A stretch of DNA of 64,000 nucleotides from CAZXCQ01 sp964639275 (GCA_964639275.1 CAZXCQ010000001.1:1-64000); one strand, 5' to 3'; numbered from the stretch's first letter, positions 44,007 to 53,695 are shown. Notes: generated from the sequence alone by a model not told the origin. Numbers and translations: made by a program.

Positions 44007-44471
44007 GTGAAAGAGAGGCCCATAGATATCGACAGCCTTCTGGAAAAATACCCGGGTGAACCAAAGTTCCTCATCAGCCTGCTCCAGGATGTGCAGGAGG
44101 AATACCAATTCATCTCGGAAGAGAACATGAATCTTATCTGCGACCATGTCGGGGTCCCGCTCACTCAGGCCTGGTCGGTGGCAACCTTTTATAAATCCTT
44201 CAGTTTGGAGCCTCGGGGGGAGCATGAAGTGAAGGTATGCCTCGGCACCGCCTGTCATTTAAAGGGGGGGCAACGCCTGCTTGAAAACATCCGCCGGAAG
44301 TTGGAGATTGAGCAAGGTGAGACCACCTCGGACCTCAAATTTACCGTAGAAACGGTCAATTGCCTGGGCGCTTGCGCCCTTGCGCCGGTGGCGGTTGTGG
44401 ATGACAAATATTACCCGAAAACAACCTCATCCAAATTGGAAAAGATCCTCAAAAAGATTTCTGCTGGATAA
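44007..44471 (+). CDS. NuoE-like [2Fe-2S] subunit
   Basis: The 154-residue protein has a thioredoxin-like [2Fe-2S] fold like NuoE, HoxE and HndA. The cluster Cys are seen in CLGTACHLKG and NCLGACALAP. It passes electrons between the NuoF-like subunit and other clusters in NADH dehydrogenases, bifurcating hydrogenases and NAD-linked formate dehydrogenases. The start is GTG with GAAAGGAG upstream. It opens the sigma54-driven operon and is followed 10 bases later by the NuoF-like gene. Confidence 0.88.
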   Translation: MKERPIDIDSLLEKYPGEPKFLISLLQDVQEEYQFISEENMNLICDHVGVPLTQAWSVATFYKSFSLEPRGEHEVKVCLGTACHLKGGQRLLENIRRKLEIEQGETTSDLKFTVETVNCLGACALAPVAVVDDKYYPKTTSSKLEKILKKISAG

Positions 44472-44481
44472 GGAGAAAGAG

Positions 44482-46383
44482 ATGGTTCAAACAAGTATTG
44501 CAGAAGCGTTCGGCCCTCCCCGCTTGAATTCAATCGAGGACCTGATTGCCTATCGCGAACAGATACTGGCCGAGCGTGATCCTGACAGACCCTATATTAT
44601 TGTGTGTCATGGAACCGGATGCCAGGCAAACGGCAGCCCCGAGGTCGCCGAGGCACTCAAAAAGGCAATCCGTTCGGCAGACGTCAAGGCGGATGTCATT
44701 CCGGGCATAAAAACCACCGGCTGCCATGGTTTCTGTTCGCGAGGACCTCTGGTGATCATGCATCCATCCGGGATCTTTTATCAGATGGTGAAGCCCCGCG
44801 ACTGCGAGGAGATCGTCGAGACTACCCTGATCGCGGGCAAACCTGTGGAGCGCTTGCTATACCAGGACGCAAAAACCGGCAAGTACATTACCCACCATCA
44901 TGAGATACCGTTCTACAGCAATCAAAAAAGGGTGGTCATGCGGAACATCGGAAAGATTGATCCCACAGATATTCGCGACTCCATCGTCACCGGCGGTTAT
45001 CTATCCCTCGCAAAGGTCTTAACGACTATGGGGCCTGATGAAGTGGTAAGCACGATCGAAGCATCCGGCCTCAGGGGAAGAGGCGGTGCCGGTTTCCCCA
45101 CCGGGAGAAAATGGAGGACCGCCATAAAGGCGGTTGAGAAATGGGGTGGGCCTGTTTATGTGGTTGTCAACGGCGATGAGGGGGACCCCGGCGCCTTCAT
45201 GGATCGAACCCTCATGGAGGGGGATCCCCATGCCCTATTGGAAGGACTCATTATCGGCGCCTATGGGATCGGTTCAAATCAGGGGTTTATCTACGTGCGG
45301 ACAGAGTATCCTTTGGCGATCAAGCATCTCAACATCGCTATGGATCACGCCAGGGAACTCTGTCTCCTGGGGGAAGATATCCTTGGAAGCGGTTTTGATT
45401 TTGATATACAGATCAACAGAGGGGCGGGCGCCTTTGTGTGTGGCGAATCCACAGCGCTCTTCACCTCCATTGAGGGTCGTTCCGGTGAACCAAGACCCAA
45501 GTATATCCGCTCGGCCAAGGAAGGCCTTTGGGGAAAGCCAACAGTCCTGAACAATGTTGAAACCTGGTGTAACGTGCCCATCATCATCGAGAAGGGTGCG
45601 GATTGGTATGCCGGGGTGGGTGTTCCCCACAGCACCGGGACCAAGGTGTTTTCCCTGGTTGGAAAGGTCAACAACGTTGGGTTGGTGGAGGTCCCCATGG
45701 GGATGCCTTTGGGCGATCTTATTGAAAAGATCGGTGGCGGTGTGCCCGGCAAGGATCATTTCAAGGCCGTTCAGACCGGCGGTCCATCGGGTGGCTGTCT
45801 CCCTTACGACAAAAGAGAGACACCCGTGGATTTTGATTCTCTTACCAGGGCCGGCTCTATGATGGGTTCGGGGGGCATGATTGTCATGGACGATCGAGAT
45901 TGTCCCGTTGACCTGGGACGATACTTTCTCAGGTTTCTTGAAGACGAATCCTGTGGAAAATGCCTCCCCTGTCGATTGGGTCTGAAGGGAATGCTGGAGT
46001 TTCTCGACCGGTTTGCAAAGGGTGAGGGTTCGATAGAAGATCTGGATGAACTTCGAAGCCTGGCCCAGGCGGTCCAGGACGGTTCCCTTTGTGCACTGGG
46101 TGGCAGTGCCCCGAATCCGGTATTGACCACGCTCCATTATTTCCGGAAAGAATACGAAGCCCACATCCTGCATCAAAAATGCCCGGCGGGGGTGTGCAAG
46201 GACCTCATTACCTATCGTATCGATCCCGAGGCCTGTACTGGCTGTGGAACATGTGTTCGAAACTGTCCGCAAGGTTGTATAACCGGCGAAAAAAAACAGC
46301 CCCATACACTCGACCCCACCGCCTGCATCAAATGCGGGATATGTTTGGATTCCTGTAAGTTTGGGGCGGTTAATGTGGTCTAG
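44482..46383 (+). CDS. NuoF-like NADH-binding flavoprotein with ferredoxin tail
   Basis: The product has 633 residues from ATG 44482 (AAGGAG upstream). An N-terminal thioredoxin-like [2Fe-2S] domain (about 25-115, CHGTGC and CHGFCSRGPL) precedes the NuoF core. The core has GLRGRGGAGFPTGRKW (NADH/FMN site), NGDEGDPGAFMDR and the [4Fe-4S] motif ESCGKCLPCRLG. The C-terminal part (about 575-630) holds two [4Fe-4S] ferredoxin motifs. This layout (HydB/HndC/HylB type) is typical of bifurcating hydrogenases and NAD-dependent formate dehydrogenases and not of respiratory complex I. It is the NADH-oxidising or NAD-reducing site of the complex. Confidence 0.9.
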   Translation: MVQTSIAEAFGPPRLNSIEDLIAYREQILAERDPDRPYIIVCHGTGCQANGSPEVAEALKKAIRSADVKADVIPGIKTTGCHGFCSRGPLVIMHPSGIFYQMVKPRDCEEIVETTLIAGKPVERLLYQDAKTGKYITHHHEIPFYSNQKRVVMRNIGKIDPTDIRDSIVTGGYLSLAKVLTTMGPDEVVSTIEASGLRGRGGAGFPTGRKWRTAIKAVEKWGGPVYVVVNGDEGDPGAFMDRTLMEGDPHALLEGLIIGAYGIGSNQGFIYVRTEYPLAIKHLNIAMDHARELCLLGEDILGSGFDFDIQINRGAGAFVCGESTALFTSIEGRSGEPRPKYIRSAKEGLWGKPTVLNNVETWCNVPIIIEKGADWYAGVGVPHSTGTKVFSLVGKVNNVGLVEVPMGMPLGDLIEKIGGGVPGKDHFKAVQTGGPSGGCLPYDKRETPVDFDSLTRAGSMMGSGGMIVMDDRDCPVDLGRYFLRFLEDESCGKCLPCRLGLKGMLEFLDRFAKGEGSIEDLDELRSLAQAVQDGSLCALGGSAPNPVLTTLHYFRKEYEAHILHQKCPAGVCKDLITYRIDPEACTGCGTCVRNCPQGCITGEKKQPHTLDPTACIKCGICLDSCKFGAVNVV

Positions 46384-46392
46384 AGAGGTGAT

Positions 46393-46636
46393 AACCGTTC
46401 ACGGGTTCAAAGGTTCAGGGGTTCAAAGTCGATTCTCGTCCCCTTATTCCATTCAGGAGGCGTATTCACATGAGAAGCGTGCGGATTTGTCATTCCCAAT
46501 CTGAAAATTGGCGGCGCATTGGTAAGTATGTGGGAAAGCCAGCATGTCTTGCAAGGACTTGCGGTCTTCAATTTTGTCTTTGTCCCTAACCCTGAACGTT
46601 GAACCCAGAACCTGTGAACCCTTACGAGAGGTGTTA
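46393..46636. repeat. Second copy of the inverted-repeat element, inside the operon
   Basis: The 255-base gap between the NuoF- and NuoG-like genes carries AACCGTTCACGGGTTCAAAG (46393-46412) at one end and GAACCTGTGAACCCTTACG near the other (from about 46608). These are the boundary sequences also found at 5962-6077. The middle holds no ORF of note. The insertion does not break either gene but separates them by an unusual distance. Confidence 0.45.
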
Positions 46637-46638
46637 TT

Positions 46639-47277
46639 ATGAGTAGGAAAAAAGCGACGGAAAACGGTTCCATCCATTTCACCATCGACGGCAAGAAGGT
46701 TGAGGCCCGGGCGGGATGGACCGTGCTGGAGACCGCAAGGCACTATGGGATCAACATTCCCACACTTTGTTACCACGAGGCCTTAAAGCCGAGCGGCGCT
46801 TGCAGACTCTGTGTGGTTGAGGCAAGGGAGGGGGATTGGTCCAGGGTCGTCATATCTTGCATGTATCCAGCCCGGGAAGGTATCGAGATACAGACTGATT
46901 CAGTGCGAGTAAAAAACGTGCGCCGCTGGATCCTTGAGCTGCTTCTGGCAGAATGCCCTGCTTCGAAGGAAATCAAGGCCCTGGCAGCCGAATACGGCGT
47001 CGATACCACCCGCTTCAATATAAAGGATCAGGAAGAGGAGTGCATTCTATGCGGCCTGTGTGTGCGGGCATGCGAGGAAATTGTTGGGGTCAGGGCCATA
47101 TCATTTGGTTCAAGGGGTGTGGACAAACATGTGGCTACGCCCTTTATGATACCCAATAAGGCATGTATCGCCTGTGGGACGTGCGTTTTAGTCTGTCCCA
47201 CTGGTGCGATGCAGGCCCGTCTGGACAAGGTCCGCGGTGATATCTCAGGGCGCACCGGACATGGCTTTGCCCATTAA
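46639..47277 (+). CDS. NuoG-N/HoxU-like iron-sulfur subunit
   Basis: The product has 212 residues. It has an N-terminal plant-type [2Fe-2S] domain (about 10-85: CYHEALKPSGACRLCVVE plus a later Cys) and two [4Fe-4S] motifs (ECILCGLCVRACEE and ACIACGTCVLVCPTGAM). The His-Cys cluster motif (HxxxCxxC) normally between them in NuoG is absent (ELLLAECPASKEIK). It resembles the electron-wiring subunits of NAD-linked hydrogenases and formate dehydrogenases. It should connect the NuoEF-like unit to the HdrA-like protein or to FdhA. Confidence 0.82.
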   Translation: MSRKKATENGSIHFTIDGKKVEARAGWTVLETARHYGINIPTLCYHEALKPSGACRLCVVEAREGDWSRVVISCMYPAREGIEIQTDSVRVKNVRRWILELLLAECPASKEIKALAAEYGVDTTRFNIKDQEEECILCGLCVRACEEIVGVRAISFGSRGVDKHVATPFMIPNKACIACGTCVLVCPTGAMQARLDKVRGDISGRTGHGFAH

Positions 47278-47289
47278 AGGAGGTCCAAA

Positions 47290-49737
47290 ATGGAACATAT
47301 CATAAATAAAGAAAAAGGTGAGCAAGCAAGAATCGGCGTATTCCTCTGCGAATGCGGCGGAAAAATTGGGGCCAGGGTCGATCTAAGCCATCTTGAGCAA
47401 ATTATGGGCCATGATCCCGTGGTCAGTCGTGTGCAAACCCTCCCGTTTCCTTGCATAACCCCCGGTCTTGGAGAAGTCAAAAAGACCATATCCGACAATG
47501 GCCTCAATCGGGTCGTTATTGCCGGCTGTGAATACCGCACCATGATCAAAAAGTTCGGAAGAGAGCTGGAGGGACTGGGCCTGGAGGAGGGACAAATAGA
47601 CATGGTCAACCTCCGAGACCATGTCGCGGCCGTAAATGGTAGAGGTCCGTCTGAACTTGCCGAGAAGGGGGCAAAACTCATCAAGGCATCTTTGGCCGGA
47701 TTAGAGGCGTTGCTTCCCTCGCCAAAGGTGAAGGTTGAATTCAATGGTCCTGTTATGATTTTGGGGGGTGGCTTGGCAACCTACTCGGCCGCTCAGGAAC
47801 TTTCTCGTCAAGGCATCGAGACGGTTATTGCGGTTCAAACCGAGGAGATCGAAGACGAAATCAGAATGCTCCATGAACGCTACCCGGGGGAGCGCCGAAG
47901 CCATGAGCGGCTTATGGAGATAATGAAGGAGGTCGAGGAAAGTCCTCATGTCAAAAAGATCTCAGTGGGAGAACTGGAAAAGGTGCTGGGTGTAGTCGGG
48001 AACTATACCGTGGTCTTTTCTTCAGAGGTTGATAAACCGCAGAAGGTCTACACCGTGGGCGCCATCATTGCCGCCCTGGATGGCGAGATGCACAATCAGG
48101 GAACTGACTTTGGGCACGATGGAAAAAGGGTCCTCTGCCATACAGAAATGGAAGAGCATATCTGGCTCCACGGGGTTCCGGGTCATCGAGTCGTCTTTTG
48201 GATCAATGACCTGGAAACCGATAGACCCTATGCTTCACTCTCCGCAAGAACCGCATGGAATATGGCGACCTATTTCCGTAAAAAGAACGTTCAATGCCAA
48301 ACATCGATCTTATACAATGAAAAAATCGACCTGCCCTTGAGCGGTGCAGAGCGAAGAAGGGCCAGGCAATTGGGTATCAAATGGATTCCCTATGATGGTA
48401 GCGTGAGACCCGCAGTCCAGAAAGGCTATATCACCTACAATGAGCCTGAGACGCAGATCGAAAGGGAGCTGTCCTGGGATCAACTGGTCATTTCCCCCAA
48501 AAGGCATCCGGGGATCGAACAGATCAAAGTTGCGAAAATCCTCGGCCTGCACGTGCACGGGGAGGAATTCCTTGAAAGAAATCCACAAATGGTGCGACCG
48601 GAACAGGTCGGGATCGACGAAAAATATCTGGCAGGTTCGGCGCGCCGGCCCTGCGACCTGCGGGAGTCATTGCGGCAGGGACGTCGTGCAGCCCAAAAGA
48701 CGGCAGAGATCGCTCGACGCGCTTTAGCCGGTGAGCTTTATGCCCCGAGGATGGTTTGCACCGTGGACCAGAGCAAGTGCAACGGGTGCGGGCTCTGTCG
48801 CGAGATTTGTGATTGCGGCGGCATTGCGCCGGTTGACGGTCTTGGCGGGAACATCCCCCGTGTTGTGGATCCCATGGCTTGTACAGGAGGAGGGACCTGC
48901 GCGGCAGCTTGCCCCAACAGTGCCCTGGTCCTGCTCAACAACACCACGGCCCAACGAGAGGCGAGAGTGGCCGCATTGGCCTCCAGCCTGGCAGCCAATG
49001 AAGTCATGGGGTACGGGTGTAGCTGGGGCGGGGCGGCCGCGGCCGATCATGCGGGACTAAAGGGCATGAAATATAGCGAGCGGTTTTATCTGCTCCCCAT
49101 CGGTTGTATCGGCCAGCTGGATCCGACAGTCCTGGGGAGGGCCTTTCTGGAAGGGGCTAGCGGACTCATCCTTATCGGGTGCCCCACCGAGGAGTGTCAT
49201 CATAGTTATGGTCTCGACCATACCTGGAGTCGTGTCCTCCTCGTCAAAAAGCTCCTTTCCCTTGTCGGGTTGGAGCGAGACCGCATTGCCCTGGCCCACA
49301 CCGACCTGAACAAGCCGGAACAATACATCAAGACCGTCAACAGTTTTGTGGGCCTAATAAACCGGTTGGGGCCCATCCACCGGGACAGGGATATGAAAAC
49401 AAAGCTCAGAGACATGTACGACACGCTCAAAAACCCCCGTATTCGATGGGTGCTGGGGGCCAGCCTTCGTCGGCCGTGGGAAACCACATATCCGACGGAT
49501 CAGAGAAATGCGCTGGCCTACGATGAAACCCTGTCCGATGTGGTTACGGAGGAATTCATCCGCACGAGAGTCATGAACCTTCTCAGGCATGAGTCTCAAT
49601 TCCTTCACATAAACCAGATCACCCAGTCTCTAAACGAGGAAAAGCAGGAGGTTTTGACCTGCCTCAAGGAAATGACACGGGAAGGCATTGTTTCACGCAT
49701 CTTTAAAGATCGTGTCCCCTATTACTTGATGCAGTAG
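47290..49737 (+). CDS. HdrA-MvhD fusion protein with winged-helix-like tail
   Basis: The 815-residue product has an HdrA-like N-terminal part (about 1-480), but the FAD-binding loop is GGGLATYSAA and not the usual GxGxxG. Two ferredoxin motifs follow: CNGCGLCREICD (normal) and CTGGGTCAAACP (531-541), where the second Cys is Gly534. An MvhD-like part (about 570-695) follows, with CSWG (577-580) in place of CNWC. A C-terminal segment (about 740-815, INQITQSLNEEKQEVLTCL) resembles a winged helix. HdrA normally bifurcates electrons at FAD. Loss of ligands suggests a changed cofactor set or a scaffold role. Confidence 0.8.
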   Translation: MEHIINKEKGEQARIGVFLCECGGKIGARVDLSHLEQIMGHDPVVSRVQTLPFPCITPGLGEVKKTISDNGLNRVVIAGCEYRTMIKKFGRELEGLGLEEGQIDMVNLRDHVAAVNGRGPSELAEKGAKLIKASLAGLEALLPSPKVKVEFNGPVMILGGGLATYSAAQELSRQGIETVIAVQTEEIEDEIRMLHERYPGERRSHERLMEIMKEVEESPHVKKISVGELEKVLGVVGNYTVVFSSEVDKPQKVYTVGAIIAALDGEMHNQGTDFGHDGKRVLCHTEMEEHIWLHGVPGHRVVFWINDLETDRPYASLSARTAWNMATYFRKKNVQCQTSILYNEKIDLPLSGAERRRARQLGIKWIPYDGSVRPAVQKGYITYNEPETQIERELSWDQLVISPKRHPGIEQIKVAKILGLHVHGEEFLERNPQMVRPEQVGIDEKYLAGSARRPCDLRESLRQGRRAAQKTAEIARRALAGELYAPRMVCTVDQSKCNGCGLCREICDCGGIAPVDGLGGNIPRVVDPMACTGGGTCAAACPNSALVLLNNTTAQREARVAALASSLAANEVMGYGCSWGGAAAADHAGLKGMKYSERFYLLPIGCIGQLDPTVLGRAFLEGASGLILIGCPTEECHHSYGLDHTWSRVLLVKKLLSLVGLERDRIALAHTDLNKPEQYIKTVNSFVGLINRLGPIHRDRDMKTKLRDMYDTLKNPRIRWVLGASLRRPWETTYPTDQRNALAYDETLSDVVTEEFIRTRVMNLLRHESQFLHINQITQSLNEEKQEVLTCLKEMTREGIVSRIFKDRVPYYLMQ

Positions 49738-49831
49738 TCCTGCAAAGCCATATTACGACCAGACCCCGCCACCATATTTGCCCGTAGCAGTGGGGGCCTG
49801 ACAATAAAAAATCGACCGAAACGGCCCCCTT

Positions 49832-49934
49832 GACACCAAAACTGATCGATTGCCCTGCGGATCAAGACTGCAACTGACTCACCGTTGGGGCGCGAAATCT
49901 CCTTGACCAAATGAACCCGTCCCTCTATCGTCAC
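49832..49934 (-). pseudogene. Second ribbon-helix-helix antitoxin remnant
   Basis: The minus strand reads VKEISRPNGESVAVLIRRAI followed by DQF, an RHH helix pair. It is related to 41106-41182: the DNA around CTTGATCCGCAGG and AATCGATCAG is nearly identical. No toxin gene is adjacent. The surrounding 49738-49960 is otherwise empty. Confidence 0.5.
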
Positions 49935-49960
49935 CCCTTGCCACCCGAGGCTCCGGGAAG

Positions 49961-50389
49961 TTATCTCTGCGCAAGCCCTTCGGATCGATCTCTCTTCTGT
50001 CCCACATTCAGCCCTGCCTCAAGATTCTTAAGGGCCTTCAGACGCTTCAGAAGCTCCTCTGCCTGTCCTCTATCCGGACTGATCGGTAGCTGGGCCATGA
50101 GCCCTAGGCCCTCACTGGCCTCATGAAAGTCTTCTGCAGAAAGGGGACTTACAATCGCACAATGGGTCATCGGATTCACACCGAGAAGTCTCCCGGCCAA
50201 CTCCAGCCCTGTCATATCCCCGAGTTCTCTATCCGCCACCACCAAATCGAAGGAGGTCTCTGAAACCCTGCGCAAGGCATCCTCACCCGATTCCACGTTG
50301 GAGAGATCCACATCTTCATGTTGCTCCAGGGCTTCAGCCAGGCTGAATAAAGAGGTATCATCAGAACTCACCAGCAATACCTTATACAT
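49961..50389 (-). CDS. Stand-alone receiver-like protein
   Basis: The 142-residue protein is a CheY-like receiver with no output domain. The N-terminal acids are KVLLVSSDDTS and the phosphoacceptor Asp is in LVVADRELGD. The conserved Lys near the end is not in the usual KP context (AQLPISPD), so signalling may be altered. AGGAGG lies upstream of the ATG. It follows the DUF364 gene by 12 bases on the same strand, so they are probably co-transcribed. Partner kinases could be those at 59526 or 62531, but there is no direct evidence. Confidence 0.7.
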   Translation of the reverse strand: MYKVLLVSSDDTSLFSLAEALEQHEDVDLSNVESGEDALRRVSETSFDLVVADRELGDMTGLELAGRLLGVNPMTHCAIVSPLSAEDFHEASEGLGLMAQLPISPDRGQAEELLKRLKALKNLEAGLNVGQKRDRSEGLAQR

Positions 50390-50401
50390 AGCTACCTCCT
50401 C

Positions 50402-51151
50402 CTATCTCAGACGCAGGTTAACCTTCCTGATGTGATTCTTAAAGACCCTCATCCCTCCCCCTTCACTGACAACGCGCAACACCTCCCGAGGTCTGGTCAC
50501 AACAACGCCGGATAGAAGTGTCACGGGTGTCTCTTTGAATGCTTCGGAGACCAGGGGCGTAGAAGCACCCAGCAGCACAACCTCCCGGCAAGAAACAGTC
50601 GCATCAAGGATACGGTCAATCGTATGATTAACGATTGATGTTGAGGTGATCAGGGCCACCTGGCAGTGCGGCAGGTGGTTATAAGCCTCGCTTTCGGGCA
50701 ATATATCCCCCTCTGGCCTGTCGATCTGCTCAAATATCTTCAGAGAGGAGGTCCTTTTCCGCAACTCCGAAACCATGGGTGCAAAATACCCGACCATCCC
50801 CGCCCTGTCATCTGGGCCAAGCCTGAGATGTCTAAGGACATCCCCTTCAACAAACCCCTCTCTTGTTGTGTTTGAAATGGCATTGGCGGTGGCCAGCGCA
50901 ACCGCCAATTCAACCTTGTGGGTTGAGTCAAACAGGGTGAGCAATCCAGTGGCCTTTTTCCCTGCCAGTGGGCCCAGGTCTCTCAGGCCACCGCACCCTC
51001 CCGTTGCGTCCCTGTGAAAGGTAAATGCAAGGCCCACCTGACCATTATCCAGATGCACTGCCGTGTATCTCAAGCCGATACGGACGTCTATTACACATAG
51101 ATCTTCTGCCGCAGTGATAGCCAGTTCCTTAAGTCGCTCTGATATATGCAT
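50402..51151 (-). CDS. DUF4213/DUF364 family protein
   Basis: The 249-residue protein has an N-terminal alpha/beta domain (DUF4213; about 1-90) and a Rossmann-like DUF364 domain (about 105-240). Features are VGYFAPMV, ALITSTSIVNHTIDRILD and VVLLGASTPLVSEAF. The family was proposed to bind or chelate metal and is linked with molybdenum/tungsten cofactor or metal insertion in anaerobes. The neighbouring formate dehydrogenase uses Mo or W, so a maturation role is plausible but only inferred. AAGGAA precedes the ATG. Confidence 0.8.
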   Translation of the reverse strand: MHISERLKELAITAAEDLCVIDVRIGLRYTAVHLDNGQVGLAFTFHRDATGGCGGLRDLGPLAGKKATGLLTLFDSTHKVELAVALATANAISNTTREGFVEGDVLRHLRLGPDDRAGMVGYFAPMVSELRKRTSSLKIFEQIDRPEGDILPESEAYNHLPHCQVALITSTSIVNHTIDRILDATVSCREVVLLGASTPLVSEAFKETPVTLLSGVVVTRPREVLRVVSEGGGMRVFKNHIRKVNLRLR

Positions 51152-51285
51152 AAATTCCTTTCTGCGCCAAGGGTACTGTCGAACCCTGGGAGTTTCTTCC
51201 TATTGCCCATATCTTGCCATTCGCAGTCAAAATGTGCAAGATTTTGTGCTCTATTGTGTTGAACTTGAGGTTCTAGAGTTCCCTC

Positions 51286-51309
51286 GTCATGCCGGAGTTG
51301 ATCCGGCTA
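51286..51309. repeat. Half copy of palindromic element in the 51152-51466 gap
   Basis: GTCATGCCGGAGTTGATCCG resembles the left hairpin of the element at 35634. The remaining gap sequence between DUF364 and fdhA holds no gene or clear promoter. Confidence 0.4.
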
Positions 51310-51466
51310 GGCGGTTCAATCAGTTGTCTCTCCTCCCGGAAATTTCCCCTTAAACTAGCCATTGCAAGGGGAGGTAAGGCTTGTAAGTCCTTCTTAGAAC
51401 TCCTCGTAATCAAGAGGGGGTCCTACCAGAAAGATCGCCTATCTTAATTGTGTGTATGCGTGAGGC

Positions 51467-53506
51467 TCAGAGTTTTGTGATCCTCACGCAAGCCACTTTA
51501 AATTCTGGAATCTTGGCCAGAGGGTCGAACGCCTCTGCATTGGTGAGTATGTTTGTTGGGCTTTCCCCAAAGTGAATGGGCAGAAAAACCATTCCTGGTT
51601 TCACAGATGTTGTCACTCGTGCGGGAACCTCCATCTCACCTCTCCGGGATGAAACAAGAAGAATATCTCCGTCCTTAACACCCGTTGCCCGCGCATCCTC
51701 CGGATTGATGTCCACATATCCCGTCGTCTGCTCGACGTCGAGATGAGGGGATATCCTTGTCATGGTTCCGGTGTGGAAATGGGCAAACATCCGGCCTGTA
51801 GTCATGGAAACCGCGTATTTGGCATCTGGGCTTTCTGCCGGGGATTGATAATGGATAGCATGGAATTTTCCCTTTCCGCCTGCAAATCGGTCTTTGTGAA
51901 GATAGGGAGTTCCGGGGTGATCAATACTGGGACAAGGCCACATCAGCCCATTGATCCCCAACCTTTCATAGGTCATGCCCCCATAGTGCCTCTGATTCAG
52001 GCTGGCCATTTCGAGAAAAATCTCTTCGGGGTCTCTATATACCATTTCATAGCCCATGGCCGTAGAGAGTTTGCAGATAATCTCCCAGTCAGGGAGTGCC
52101 TCTCCGATCGGTTCAATGGCTTTATTCACCTTCATGCATCGGCGCTCCGAGTTTGTGAATGTCCCTTCCTTTTCGGCAGCCGAGGCCGCTGGAAACACCA
52201 CATGTGCGACCTGGGCCGTCTCTGAGAGAAAGAGATCCTGAACAACCAAGAGATCAAGGTGTTTCATGGCATGATTGAGATGGTTCCAGTCGGGATCACT
52301 CAGCTTCGGGTTCTCACCGATTACATACAGGGCCTTCAACTGACCTTCTAGCATGGCCGCGACCATCTCGGTAATGGTCAGTCCGACCCTTTCCGGAATT
52401 CTCTTGCCCCAGGCCCTGGAGAATCTCTCGTTTACCTCCGGATCGATGACAGGCTGATATCCTGGCAGTACGTTGGGAAGCCCGCCCATATCACACGCCC
52501 CCTGGACATTGTTCTGTCCTCTTAAGGGATTAACACCCCCGCTCGGTATACCCACATACCCGCAGAGCAGGGCCAGATTGCAACAGGACTTGACGTTGTC
52601 CACACCCGTTGTGTGCTGGGTGATGCCCATGGCATAGAGCAAGGAGCCCGGAGGATTATTGGCATAGAGATCAGCCATCCGATAAATGTCCCTTGGGCGG
52701 ACATCCGTAATGGCCTCTACCTTTTGAGGGCTGTAATCCTCCAGAACTTTTTGGAATTCAGCGAAATCCTCAGTCCTCTCTTTAATATAGTCCTTTGCCT
52801 GCCAGTCATTTTGAATGATGACATACATTATCCCGTTGAGCAGGGCGACATCAGTGCCGAGACGGTGTTGCACGGCGATATCCGCAAACTGTGCCAGGTG
52901 TATATTTCTTGGATCGGCTACAATCAACTTGGCACCCTTCTCTTTGGCCCGGATGATGCGGCGTGCGATTAAGGGATGGCATGCTGTGGTATTAGAACCG
53001 GTGACAAAAATGCAACCGGCATCCTCAATCTCGGAGATAGAATTGGTCATCGCTCCGCTGCCAAATGCGGCGACAAGACCTGCCACCGTGGAGGAATGTC
53101 AGAGACGGGCACAGTGATCCACATTGTTGGTGCCGATGACAGCCCTGGCAAACTTCTGGGCAAGATAGTTCTCTTCATTGGTCATTTTGGCTGATACCAG
53201 GACCCCGACGCTATCCGGGCCACTTTTTTTGACGATTTCCTTTAGCCTCTCGGAGGCAAAATGGATGGCCTTATCCCACGTGGCCTGACGAAATCTCCCG
53301 TTCATTTTGATAAGGGGTGATTTGAGGCGCATGGGGCTGTTTATGTATTCGTGAAGTTGCCAGCCTTTGATACACAGTTTTCCTTCATTAACGGGATGGG
53401 TCTTCAAGGGCATGGTGCCACCAAGCTTCCCATTAATGACCAGGAAAAGGACACCGCAGCCTGTCCCGCAGTAAGAACAGACAGATGGGACTATTTTGCT
53501 ATCCAT
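51467..53506 (-). CDS. fdhA: Selenocysteine formate dehydrogenase catalytic subunit
   Basis: The full product has 679 residues, reading through an in-frame TGA (53101-53099) as selenocysteine 136. The local sequence is VDHCARL-U-HSSTVAGLVAAF, exactly where FdhA carries Sec or Cys as a ligand of Mo or W. The N-terminal [4Fe-4S] motif is CSYCGTGCGV...LCIKG, and the bis-MGD binding domain follows to the C-terminus (GRMFAHFHTGTMTR, LPIHFGESPTNI). A SECIS hairpin lies 10 bases after the TGA. ATG 53506 has GAGGTG upstream. It oxidises formate or reduces CO2 in the cytoplasm, as no Tat signal is present, and should pair with the HdrA/MvhD/FdhB-like products. Confidence 0.93.
53068..53101 (-). promoter_or_regulatory. 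Sec TGA codon and SECIS hairpin of fdhA
   Basis: On the minus strand the TGA is followed after 10 bases by CGGTGGC-AGGTCTT-GTCGCCG, a 7-bp stem (two wobble pairs) with a GGTCT-containing loop. That loop is the signature recognised by SelB in the well-studied fdhF element. Position and loop support true recoding. Confidence 0.9.
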
Positions 53507-53670
53507 TTTTCTCACCTCATTGCGTCAATCACAGATACCCGACAGCATCAAGATCCATTTTGTTGACTACAGCCCGTATTCCGCAAAATTGTCTTCTGAC
53601 CTTGCAAGTGTATGGAATCATTGTGTGTTGTTCGCTCATATTTATGGGCTATAGTTTCCAGTAGATTGGA

Positions 53671-53695
53671 AACATATTGCTATTTCAATATGTTA
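53671..53695. promoter_or_regulatory. Inverted repeat AACATATTG/CAATATGTT upstream of fdhA
   Basis: Exact 9-base arms (53671-53679 and 53686-53694) flank a 6-base spacer in the 314-base gap between fdhA and the FdhB-like gene. The arm CAATATGTTA also occurs at 43898 and 59294. It is a good dimeric-regulator operator candidate. I did not find a clear sigma54 promoter in this gap. Confidence 0.5.

Noticed and set aside
53087..53101. Frameshift or nonsense mutation splitting fdhA into two genes
   Set aside because: The TGA sits exactly at the conserved Sec position and a SECIS hairpin follows, so recoding explains it without mutation.
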